Origin: Marinobacter sp. ATCH36
Lineage (GTDB): Bacteria > Pseudomonadota > Gammaproteobacteria > Pseudomonadales > Oleiphilaceae
DNA: 64,000 nt
NCBI RefSeq assembly: GCF_023555055.1
Contig: NZ_JAMJPL010000001.1
Span: forward strand, 186,001 to 250,000
Direction of reading: 5' to 3'
Made by a program: the position numbers and the translations under genes. Positions 34,705 through 42,877 of the stretch are shown here, in pieces; position 1 is the stretch's first letter; every line of letters begins with the position of its first letter. Under the pieces are notes generated by a model. That model had not been told where the DNA came from, did not search any database, and worked only from the letters and a program-made list of their open reading frames with translations.

Positions 34705-35373
34705 ATGGCTGACCACAGCGCGGAAAATAACAGACTGGCACTGAAGGTGGTGTTCTATGGTCCGGCCCTGAGCGGCAAGACTACCAACCTGATGCAGCTG
34801 CATTCCTTGCTGAACCCTCAACGCAAGGGCGAGCTGATGGTACTGGAAACCCGTGATGACCGAACGTTGTTCTTCGACATGCTTCCTATCGGACTGAAGG
34901 GCGATTCCGGACTCGATCTCCGGTTGAAGCTGTACACGGTTCCGGGTCAGGTTCAGCACGACAGCACCCGCAAGGCAGTCTTGTCCCGTGCCGACGCTGT
35001 CGTCTTTGTGGCGGACTCCCAGACCAGCCAGCAGGACAACAATGCTAATGCGTTCGGAAATCTGGAAGAAAACCTGGAAAAAGTCGGACTGGATATCGAC
35101 ACACTCCCCATGGCGGTGCAGTTCAACAAACGTGACCTGCCAGGCGTTGTCGGCGATACCGAGCTTCAGCAGCGCTGGGCGAACACCCCCTGGGCGCCAT
35201 TGCAGATGGCCTCTGCTCTTAATGGCAAAGGGGTTATCGAAACTTTCCGGGTATTGCTTGATCGGCTCTACACAGAGGTAGACCGTGAGTTCGCCCTGCA
35301 GTCTGTACACGGCATTGATCGCGACACATTTATCCGGCAGCTTAGTGCCGCCAGCGAGGAAAGCTGTGCGTAA
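34705..35373 (+). CDS. MglA-like small Ras-superfamily GTPase
   Basis: This 222-aa protein has the P-loop GPALSGKTTN (residues 19-28), the MglA-type switch region TVPGQVQHDSTRK replacing DxxG, FVADSQ and the base-specificity motif NKRD (141-144). In Myxococcus MglA sets cell polarity; in other bacteria relatives act on type IV pili or twitching. No MglB (Roadblock) GAP gene is adjacent. Instead it sits between a receiver gene and a histidine-kinase gene, overlapping the latter by 8 bp. The ATG follows AAAGAGG. A C-terminal extension (about 190-222) is unlike minimal MglA. Confidence 0.9.
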   Translation: MADHSAENNRLALKVVFYGPALSGKTTNLMQLHSLLNPQRKGELMVLETRDDRTLFFDMLPIGLKGDSGLDLRLKLYTVPGQVQHDSTRKAVLSRADAVVFVADSQTSQQDNNANAFGNLEENLEKVGLDIDTLPMAVQFNKRDLPGVVGDTELQQRWANTPWAPLQMASALNGKGVIETFRVLLDRLYTEVDREFALQSVHGIDRDTFIRQLSAASEESCA

Positions 35374-36523
35374 TTTTGAAGACGACCCCACTCTCGAAGA
35401 TCTGCTCACCCGTGACCAGCTCCAGCGTCTGAACCGGACACTAAGTGCCCTGTGCCAGGCGCCGGTCGAAATTGGCATCAACAGAAAGCCCACCTCGGTG
35501 GCACTGGAGTTCAACCTTGAGACCGTGGGCTGGCTGTCCGGTGGCAGCTCCGATCAGGAACGTCTCGCCGCAGCCGATCTGGTGTCGTTTCTGATGATGT
35601 TCGTTGCCAAGTACCGGCTTGCTGCCAACCTGCACCATGACACCACCGAGGCCAGTTACGCCGAACTACAGAAACAGAATGAAGCGCTGAAGGCCTCCGA
35701 AGCCCGTTACCGGATTCTGTCGGACCAACTGCAGGAGAAAGTAGAAGAGCAGGTGGCAGTGATCAAGCAGGCCCAGATGGATCTGTACGAGAGCGCCCGG
35801 CTGCGCTCCGTGGGGCAACTGGCCGCTGGCGTGGCACACGAAATCAACAATCCGATCGGATTTATCTCCAGCAATCTCAAGGTCGCCGGTGAATACGTTA
35901 ATGATCTTCGGGCACAGCTTCCTCAAACGGAGCAGAACCGGGAGTTACTGGATGACTTCGCCGACCTGATCGGAGAGTCTTCCGATGGCACCCGCCGCAT
36001 CGCCAGCATCGTATCGGACCTGAAAACCTTCTCCAGCATAGATCAGGCGGATTATACCCAGTGCGACGTCAATGAACTGCTCTCCAGCGCCGTGCATCTG
36101 CTGCAGACCGAGTACGGCAGCGATCTGGAGATCATTGAAAAGCCGGTCGAATTGCCAACGATTTCGGGTCATCCATCGCGGTTATCGCAAACTTTCTACA
36201 ATTTACTGGACAACGCAGCCCAGGCAGTAAGGGAAAGGCGACAGGAGCCTGGGGCTGAGAGCCGTGCCGGGCGGATTCTGGTGAAAACCAGTGTGGACAA
36301 CGACGTTATTCAGGTGGTGATTCAGGATAACGGCTGCGGCATTGCAGAAAACATTCGCGAACAGGTCTTCGACGCCTTTTTCACCAGCCGCCCGGTAGGC
36401 GCGGGTACCGGCCTGGGCCTGACCGTTGCCCGGGACACCGTTCGCGCTCACCGGGGCACCATTCAGATCGACAGCCGGGAGGGCACAGGTACCCGTGTCA
36501 CCCTTTTTCTGCCGGTCGGTTAA
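35366..36523 (+). CDS. Soluble sensor histidine kinase with N-terminal unknown domain
   Basis: This 385-aa kinase has an N-terminal region without membrane segments (1-110, no domain recognised), a coiled coil (about 100-140, KASEARYRILSDQLQEKVEEQVAVIKQ) and the phosphoacceptor motif [17 protein letters not shown] (H158). The ATPase shows NLLDNAAQAV, QDNGCGIAENI and GAGTGLGLTVARDTV. A GTG start at 35366 with GAGGA upstream is preferred; it overlaps the GTPase stop by 8 bp, suggesting tight coupling with the GTPase. It is a paralogue of the kinase at 31961. The next gene, 9 bp downstream, is the receiver-ATPase fusion. Confidence 0.87.
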   Translation: MRNFEDDPTLEDLLTRDQLQRLNRTLSALCQAPVEIGINRKPTSVALEFNLETVGWLSGGSSDQERLAAADLVSFLMMFVAKYRLAANLHHDTTEASYAELQKQNEALKASEARYRILSDQLQEKVEEQVAVIKQAQMDLYESARLRSVGQLAAGVAHEINNPIGFISSNLKVAGEYVNDLRAQLPQTEQNRELLDDFADLIGESSDGTRRIASIVSDLKTFSSIDQADYTQCDVNELLSSAVHLLQTEYGSDLEIIEKPVELPTISGHPSRLSQTFYNLLDNAAQAVRERRQEPGAESRAGRILVKTSVDNDVIQVVIQDNGCGIAENIREQVFDAFFTSRPVGAGTGLGLTVARDTVRAHRGTIQIDSREGTGTRVTLFLPVG

Positions 36524-36532
36524 GGATTCATC

Positions 36533-38779
36533 ATGGCTAAACGCTACGCGTCTCTGTTTTTCGACCAGACCTCCGACGACACGTCCCCGACGGTGACGGA
36601 AGAAAAGAAAGCGCCCTACCGCTTGCTGCTGGTAGACGACGAACCGAATATCCTGGCCTCCCTGCGCCGGGTTTTCCAGCGTGAGAACTACGAGCTGCTG
36701 TTTGCCAAAGATGGCACCGAAGCCCTGCGAATTATGGAAAAACAGCCAGTTGAGCTGATCATGACAGACTTCATGATGCCCGGCATGAACGGCAGCGAGC
36801 TTTTGAAGGAGGTGCGGGAACGCTGGCCGCAGACCATCCGCATCATGCTTACCGGCCATGCCAATACCGATGCCGTTATGGGCTCGATCAGAGAAGGCGC
36901 CGTTTACCGTTTCATCCTCAAACCCTGGAACGATGACGACATTCGCCTGACCATTGCCCTGGCTTTGGAGCAGTACGAACTCATTCAGCGCACACGGGCA
37001 CTGGAGCAACAAACCAAAAAGCAGCATAAAGATCTGGAGACCATCAGCAAGCTGACCGCCACCAATCGCAGCCAGCTTGCCATTCTGCTCCACAAGAAGG
37101 GTTGGCTTAACCCCCAGCAGATCCAGCAACTCCATCGGGAAATGCAGAGCCGGAAAACCCCCGTGGTCCGTCAGTTGCTCAAGCATGAGTGGGTGGATTT
37201 CCGCAAAGTCTTCGAAATGCTGCGGGACGACATGCTGTTCGAGGAAATCGACCTGCGCGAATTCCAGCCGGACACAGCCTTGATGTCACTGGTTCCCCAG
37301 AAAATCTGCACCCGCCAGCTGGTACTGCCGCTGCGAGTACAAGGCCAGCGATTACGGCTGGCCATGGTGGACCCTATGGACGTGAGCCTGATCGACGAGC
37401 TGGGGTTCATGACCGGGTACACCATCCACCCGTTGCTATGTGAAACCACACACATGCAGGCCAAGCTGACAGAGATATTCGGCGAAACCAGTGAGCTGGA
37501 TGAGATTGCCACCAAGGTGGGTACGGATGATCCTTACGAGGGCATCGAGATTGTTCTGGATGACGAAAGCGACCAGGAGTCTCTCGAACAACTGCTGGGC
37601 AGTTCGGAAGAACCGCCCGCCATCAGACTGGTCAACGCCATCATTCTGGAAGCCCTGCGTCTCGGCGCCAGTGATATCCACGTTCACCCCCGCACCAAGT
37701 CGCTGGTTGTTCGGTACCGTATTGACGGGGTACTTCAGGACAAGATCCATATCCCGTCCAACCTGCTGATGTCGGTGGTCTCCCGCATCAAGGTGATGGC
37801 CGAGCTGGACATTACCGAGCGCCGCAAACCCCAGGATGGCCGCATTACCGTCAAAACGCCGATGAAAATCGTCGACCTGCGGATTTCCACACTGCCCACC
37901 ATCAACGGTGAGAAGGTGGTTATGCGGGTGCTGGAACGGCAGTCCTCGGCACAATCCCTGGACGACATGGGCCTTTCGGAATACAACCTCAGACGCCTGA
38001 TGCATGTAGTGGCCAAGCCCCAGGGCATTATTCTGGCCACCGGCCCTACTGGCAGCGGCAAAACCACCACTCTGTATGCCTTGCTGCAGCACAATGCATC
38101 ACCGGAACGCAATTATGTGACCATTGAAGACCCCGTTGAGTTTCACGTGGATATGGCCGGCCAGGTGCCTGTGAAAGACCGCATCGGCCTGAACTTTGCC
38201 AGCGTGCTCCGGGCCATTCTGCGCCAGGATCCGGACGTGATCCTGCTGGGCGAAATCCGTGACGAGGAAACCGCCGATGTGGCATTCCATGCCGCCATGA
38301 CGGGGCACCTGGTGTACTCCACCCTGCACACCAGCTCGGCAGCAGCCACCGTGGCGCGATTGCTGGATCTGGATCTGAAGCCCTATGTGCTGGCCTCAAC
38401 GCTGGAAGCCATCATTGCCCAGCGCCTGGTGCGGCGCATCTGCCCCCACTGCTGCGAGCAGACGGAGGCACCCACGGAGATCCTGGGACAGCTGGGGCCC
38501 CAGTTCATGGCACCCGAATTGACCTTTTACCGGGGCAAAGGTTGCGACAAGTGCCATAAGGGATATAAAGGCCGGGTGGCCATCCACGAAGTGCTCACTA
38601 TGAACCAGCCATTGAGGATTGCTATTACCGAGGGCGCCAGTGCCATGCAGATTGAAACCATTGCCCGAGAGCAGGGTATGCGGGTGCTGCTGGACGATGC
38701 CCTGGAGAAACTCCGCGAAGGACTGACCACTGCCGATGAAATCCTCAGGTTGTTGGGGCCCCAGGTGTTAACGGAATGA
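36533..38779 (+). CDS. Receiver domain fused to GspE/PilB-type assembly ATPase
   Basis: This 748-aa protein combines a receiver (about 30-145; LLVDDEPNILASLRRVF, D79 in MTDFMMPGMNG, KPWNDDD) with a full type II secretion/type IV pilus ATPase. Between them lies an MshEN-like region (about 178-240, LAILLHKKGWLNPQQIQQL) and a GspE_N segment (about 260-320). The ATPase has Walker A GPTGSGKTTT (504-513), the Asp-box region TIEDPVEF, Walker B VILLGEIRDEE (from about 569) and a zinc-binding pair of CxxC motifs (C637 and C671 regions). All catalytic elements appear intact. GspE/PilB proteins ordinarily lack a receiver, so phosphorylation may gate the motor. No pilin, platform or secretin gene is present in the window. 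Confidence 0.93.
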   Translation: MAKRYASLFFDQTSDDTSPTVTEEKKAPYRLLLVDDEPNILASLRRVFQRENYELLFAKDGTEALRIMEKQPVELIMTDFMMPGMNGSELLKEVRERWPQTIRIMLTGHANTDAVMGSIREGAVYRFILKPWNDDDIRLTIALALEQYELIQRTRALEQQTKKQHKDLETISKLTATNRSQLAILLHKKGWLNPQQIQQLHREMQSRKTPVVRQLLKHEWVDFRKVFEMLRDDMLFEEIDLREFQPDTALMSLVPQKICTRQLVLPLRVQGQRLRLAMVDPMDVSLIDELGFMTGYTIHPLLCETTHMQAKLTEIFGETSELDEIATKVGTDDPYEGIEIVLDDESDQESLEQLLGSSEEPPAIRLVNAIILEALRLGASDIHVHPRTKSLVVRYRIDGVLQDKIHIPSNLLMSVVSRIKVMAELDITERRKPQDGRITVKTPMKIVDLRISTLPTINGEKVVMRVLERQSSAQSLDDMGLSEYNLRRLMHVVAKPQGIILATGPTGSGKTTTLYALLQHNASPERNYVTIEDPVEFHVDMAGQVPVKDRIGLNFASVLRAILRQDPDVILLGEIRDEETADVAFHAAMTGHLVYSTLHTSSAAATVARLLDLDLKPYVLASTLEAIIAQRLVRRICPHCCEQTEAPTEILGQLGPQFMAPELTFYRGKGCDKCHKGYKGRVAIHEVLTMNQPLRIAITEGASAMQIETIAREQGMRVLLDDALEKLREGLTTADEILRLLGPQVLTE

Positions 38780-41700
38780 ACGAGCAGCGCAACCCGGTCA
38801 TTATCAGATTCTGCCTGGTGCTGTCCTTGGCCATCGCCCTGATAGCCATCGGGCTGGTCATCTTTCTGGATTATTTTTCTCTGAGCGGTAATACCTCCGG
38901 ACGCATTCCACTGATGCCAGGTGGCGGGCTGATGTCTGTCATGCTCGGGGTATCGATGCTGGCACTGCTGTTCCGCAAGACACGGGCTGCCACCGCAATA
39001 GCTTCGCTGACCATGATCCTTGCCCTGTGTCAGGTTGTATTGCCCAACATGCCGGCTGTTGAATCACTGCGGGCATTCGCCATCAGCCTGCCTCTCCTGC
39101 TGGTTACTATACTCACGGAGCTCACCCTGCTTGGCGCACTTTGCCTCCGCAAGGGCCATCATGTGGGGCTGGCAGCCGGCCCGATTGTCGTGGCAATGGG
39201 GCTGCTTTCGCTGTTATCCCACTGGCACATACCATTTGTGGTGCTGGGACTTGGCAGTATTCCGGAATCAACCCTTATTGTTAGTCCACTTGCTATTTTG
39301 GTGGGTCTGACTCTGCCATTTTTCCACACCATCCATCGCCGTGACCGACCAGATTTTTCACCAGCGCTGATACTGGTCGGTGTGTTTGGCATTGCGGTCA
39401 CTACCATCACCTGGCACGCCATGCGTGTTCAGAATAGCAATAACCTGGAGGCCAGCGCAGAGGCCCTGGCGGATCAGTTGAGCGCTTCCAGTACTGCCGC
39501 ATTCGGCGACGATCTGGCGTTGATACGCCGGCTCGCCGACCGGCAACAATTTCTGAAAGGTCTGCCCGAGGAGGCCAGCTGGACACAGGAGGTTCAGACC
39601 TACCTGAACGATTTCGGTAAAATCCGGCTGATTGGCATCCTTAATCCGCGACGGGAACCCGTCAGTATCAATGCGCAGGCGGAGCAATACCAACACTGGC
39701 TGGACAACGTGCTGCAGGACCCCGAATACACACGTTGGCTGGATCATGTCACCGAGACCCGGGTTCCGCACCTAAGCCAACCCCGGCCGGATGAAACCGG
39801 CCGGATGTACGCCATGATTGCCTCACCTGCAGGTGCTCTTGTTGACGAGCCCTGGCTCGTGATCGCAATCATCGATCTGGAAGATGCCTATGGCAGTCTG
39901 CTTAAGCATTACGATGGCGATCTAGGCCTGGGCGTCTACCACGGCGATAACCTGGTTTTCGGCCTCTCACCCGAGCCCTCGCAGGGGCCGCGGATTCCTT
40001 TGGCCACACATTCTATTGATGCCCACCACGACAGCCAGTGGCATGTTGACATTTACACCCGGGAAGGCGGCCTTACGGCCAACGCTCTGTACCTCCCTCC
40101 ACTGGTGTTGTTCACCGGCCTGATACTCAGTTTCCTGATGCTGCTCAGCCACCTGTTCTGGCGGGAATCCGAACGCCGCGCAGACAGCCTGCGAAAACTC
40201 AACAGCACCGTGAATGCCCACCTGGCCCGGGAGCGTTCGCTCAGACACACCAATGAACGCATCATGCAGTTTTCCCGTGACATCCTGTGTTCGATTGATT
40301 CAAGCGGTCGGTTCACGTCTATCAATCCTGCTGCGGAGGACATCCTTGCTTATCGACCCGACCAGCTTATCGGCGAACCGTATGAAATTCTGATTCCGGA
40401 GGTAGACCGGCAGGCAACAGCAGAGGAACTGCGCAAACTGATTGCCGGAGAACGCCGTGTCAGTAGTGATTTCAGCGACCATCTTCGTCACCGGGACGGC
40501 CATATCATCACCCTGTCCTGGACGGTCGAATGGTCAGAAGAGGATCAGGCGCTATTTTGTGTGGGCCGCGACATGACGGATCAACTGGTAGCCGAAACAC
40601 TGATGCGTGAGCGGGAACAGTTCTTTTCACTGTCGCCAGACATGTTCTGCATTGTCGACCTGAACAGCCACTTTTTCGAACTCAACAAGGCCTTTGTGGA
40701 CGTACTTGCTTATGAGCGTGAAGAACTGCTGGGCGCCTCCTACATTCAACTGATCCACAAGGATGACCGGGCCAGAGTCGAAGAAGCGGTGGCTTCAATG
40801 ATTGCAGGTCATACTATCAGCGACCTGCATATCAGAGTGATTGACAAAGACAACACGGAACACTGGCTCGAGCTCAGCGCCACCCTCAGCTCCGACGACC
40901 TGATTTACGTGGCTGCCCGCGACACCACGGAAATGCGTCACACCCAGGAAAAACTCCGGGAAAGTGAAACACTGCTGAAGATCGCTGAAAAAGCTGCCCG
41001 CATTGGCGGGTGGGTGGTGGACGTGGGCACGAAACGAATTCGCTGGTCCCATGTCATGTTCGATATTTTCGAGATTCCGATCGGTGAAGTGCCTGCCCTT
41101 GATGAGGCGCTCAGGTTCTACACCCCGTATGGCCGGGATACCATAACCAACGCACTGAACATATGTATGCAGGCTGGCATCCCATTCGATGAAGAAGTTC
41201 AGATTCGCACCCAGCTCGGTCGATTACGATGGGTCCGAGCGATTGGACAGGCGGTGAGGAACGAGGATAGCCGGATCGTGGAGATACAGGGTGGCCTCCA
41301 GGATGTCACCGCTTCCCATCAGGCCATGGAGCAGATCCGGCGATTTTCGGAGCGTCAGGCCATCATCTTCGAGAGTATCACAGACGCCTTTTTTACTCTC
41401 GATCGTGAATGGCGGTTCACCTATGTCAACCAGCGGTCGGAAGAGTTGCTCAAGAAGGGCCGTGATGCGCTTCTTGGCAACACTCTCTGGGAGATGTTCC
41501 CGGCAGCGCAGAACAGCGAGTTCGAACGGCAATACCGACACGCCATGGAGACCGGCAACTCGGTATCCTTTGAGGCCTACTACGCCCCCCTGTGCAACTG
41601 GCTGGAGGTCAGTGCCTACCCATCGGATGAAGGCCTGGCCGTCTACTATCGCAGCATAAACGAGCGCAAACAGGCGCAACATCAACTGGAGCAGACCATG

Positions 41701-42414
41701 GCGGAACTTGAGCGCAGTAACCGCGAGCTCCAGGACTTTGCGTTTGTGGCTTCCCACGACCTGCAGGAGCCTTTGCGCAAGATCCAGGCATTCTCTGACC
41801 GGCTGCTAATGCGGCCGGGGAGCTTTGATGATCAGGAGCGAGATTATCTGCAGCGGATGCAATCAGCCGCAGGGCGTATGCAGTCCCTCATTCGTGATCT
41901 GTTGACCTACTCTCGAGTTACAACACGGGCACAACCGCTGACCATTTGCGACACCAACCGCATTCTGGCGGAGGTCTTACAGGACATGGAAACCGTTATT
42001 GGCCGGGAACAGGCAGTGGTCGACATCAGCCCTCTCCCAACTATCGAAGGTGACGCAACCCAGCTCCGCCAGGTATTCCAGAACCTGCTGAGCAATGCGA
42101 TCAAGTTCCACAAGCCCGACCAAAGTCCCCAGGTATTGGTCTACCCTGAATACAATACAGATAATCACTGGACGCTGGTTGTCAGTGATAACGGAGTCGG
42201 GTTTGACCGGCGCTACACTGAAAAGCTCTTTCAACCGTTCCAGCGGCTGCACAAACAGGCCTTCCCCGGGTCCGGCATTGGCCTGGCAATCGTGAAAAAA
42301 ATACTGGACCGCCACGAAGCCGTGATCTCCGTTGACAGCGAAATTAATCATGGAACGACTTTCCGCATTCACTTTCCAACCAGAAATCAGATGAAAGGAA
42401 GCAACAATGAATGA
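38776..42414 (+). CDS. Large membrane-bound multi-PAS sensor histidine kinase
   Basis: This 1212-aa protein has about six to seven N-terminal membrane helices (residues about 10-220). A presumed periplasmic segment (about 225-430, helical, CHASE-like) and another membrane helix (about 440-460) follow, then four PAS-like domains between about 490 and 970. The kinase core has the phosphoacceptor motif FVASHDLQEPLRKIQ (H994), then NLLSNAIKFHKPD, SDNGVGFDRRYTEKLF and GSGIGLAIVKKILDRH. The core is of the phytochrome-like HisKA type that pairs with Rcp1-type receivers, and the next gene is such a receiver. It overlaps the ATPase gene by 4 bp and the receiver gene by 8 bp. The signal is unknown. Confidence 0.9.
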   Translation: MNEQRNPVIIRFCLVLSLAIALIAIGLVIFLDYFSLSGNTSGRIPLMPGGGLMSVMLGVSMLALLFRKTRAATAIASLTMILALCQVVLPNMPAVESLRAFAISLPLLLVTILTELTLLGALCLRKGHHVGLAAGPIVVAMGLLSLLSHWHIPFVVLGLGSIPESTLIVSPLAILVGLTLPFFHTIHRRDRPDFSPALILVGVFGIAVTTITWHAMRVQNSNNLEASAEALADQLSASSTAAFGDDLALIRRLADRQQFLKGLPEEASWTQEVQTYLNDFGKIRLIGILNPRREPVSINAQAEQYQHWLDNVLQDPEYTRWLDHVTETRVPHLSQPRPDETGRMYAMIASPAGALVDEPWLVIAIIDLEDAYGSLLKHYDGDLGLGVYHGDNLVFGLSPEPSQGPRIPLATHSIDAHHDSQWHVDIYTREGGLTANALYLPPLVLFTGLILSFLMLLSHLFWRESERRADSLRKLNSTVNAHLARERSLRHTNERIMQFSRDILCSIDSSGRFTSINPAAEDILAYRPDQLIGEPYEILIPEVDRQATAEELRKLIAGERRVSSDFSDHLRHRDGHIITLSWTVEWSEEDQALFCVGRDMTDQLVAETLMREREQFFSLSPDMFCIVDLNSHFFELNKAFVDVLAYEREELLGASYIQLIHKDDRARVEEAVASMIAGHTISDLHIRVIDKDNTEHWLELSATLSSDDLIYVAARDTTEMRHTQEKLRESETLLKIAEKAARIGGWVVDVGTKRIRWSHVMFDIFEIPIGEVPALDEALRFYTPYGRDTITNALNICMQAGIPFDEEVQIRTQLGRLRWVRAIGQAVRNEDSRIVEIQGGLQDVTASHQAMEQIRRFSERQAIIFESITDAFFTLDREWRFTYVNQRSEELLKKGRDALLGNTLWEMFPAAQNSEFERQYRHAMETGNSVSFEAYYAPLCNWLEVSAYPSDEGLAVYYRSINERKQAQHQLEQTMAELERSNRELQDFAFVASHDLQEPLRKIQAFSDRLLMRPGSFDDQERDYLQRMQSAAGRMQSLIRDLLTYSRVTTRAQPLTICDTNRILAEVLQDMETVIGREQAVVDISPLPTIEGDATQLRQVFQNLLSNAIKFHKPDQSPQVLVYPEYNTDNHWTLVVSDNGVGFDRRYTEKLFQPFQRLHKQAFPGSGIGLAIVKKILDRHEAVISVDSEINHGTTFRIHFPTRNQMKGSNNE

Positions 42415-42877
42415 TCTGAAGTCACCACTAATAATTCTGGTTGCGGAGGATGACCCGGACGACCGGCTGCTGATGACAGAGGCGTTCGCAGAGCGATGTC
42501 ATGACTGCCGGCTGTGCTTCGTTCACGATGGCGTACAACTGATTCGGGTTCTGAACGGCGAGGAGCAACTGCCGGGCGACTCTGATAGTGACTGTTTTCA
42601 TCCCGATCTGATACTGCTGGACCTCAATATGCCATTGAAAGACGGCCGGGAGGCACTTGTGGACATCAAGTCAGACCCGAGACTGCGAACAATACCGACA
42701 ATTGTCATGACCACATCTGGCGATGAGGACGATATTCGACTCTGTTATCAGACCGGTGCCAACTCCTACATAGTCAAGCCACCAACTTATTCCGGACTGC
42801 TCGACGTTGTTTCGTCGCTGACAAGCTACTGGGTGACAACTGTAACCCTGCCAACAAGACTGGACCACCATGATTGA
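42407..42877 (+). CDS. Rcp1-like single-domain response regulator
   Basis: This 156-aa receiver has the acidic pair in LVAEDDPDDRLLM, the phosphoacceptor in LILLDLNMPLKDGREAL, the threonine in VMTTSGDEDDI and the lysine in YIVKPPTYSGL. The long loop with GEEQLPGDSDSDCFHPD is typical of the Rcp1 family, which serves phytochrome-type kinases. No output domain is present. It overlaps the kinase upstream and the c-di-GMP protein downstream, each by 8 bp, so it probably relays phosphate from the former. Confidence 0.9.
   Translation: MNDLKSPLIILVAEDDPDDRLLMTEAFAERCHDCRLCFVHDGVQLIRVLNGEEQLPGDSDSDCFHPDLILLDLNMPLKDGREALVDIKSDPRLRTIPTIVMTTSGDEDDIRLCYQTGANSYIVKPPTYSGLLDVVSSLTSYWVTTVTLPTRLDHHD

Noticed and set aside
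34705..35373. Identification of the GTPase as an ARF- or Ras-like eukaryotic import
   Set aside because: The switch region TVPGQ and the overall pattern match bacterial MglA proteins, and the gene is embedded in a bacterial signalling operon.
36533..38779. Possibility that the REC-GspE protein is two genes joined by an assembly error
   Set aside because: The frame is open across 748 codons with continuous coding character and an unbroken MshEN-like linker. Overlaps with neighbours on both sides are normal.
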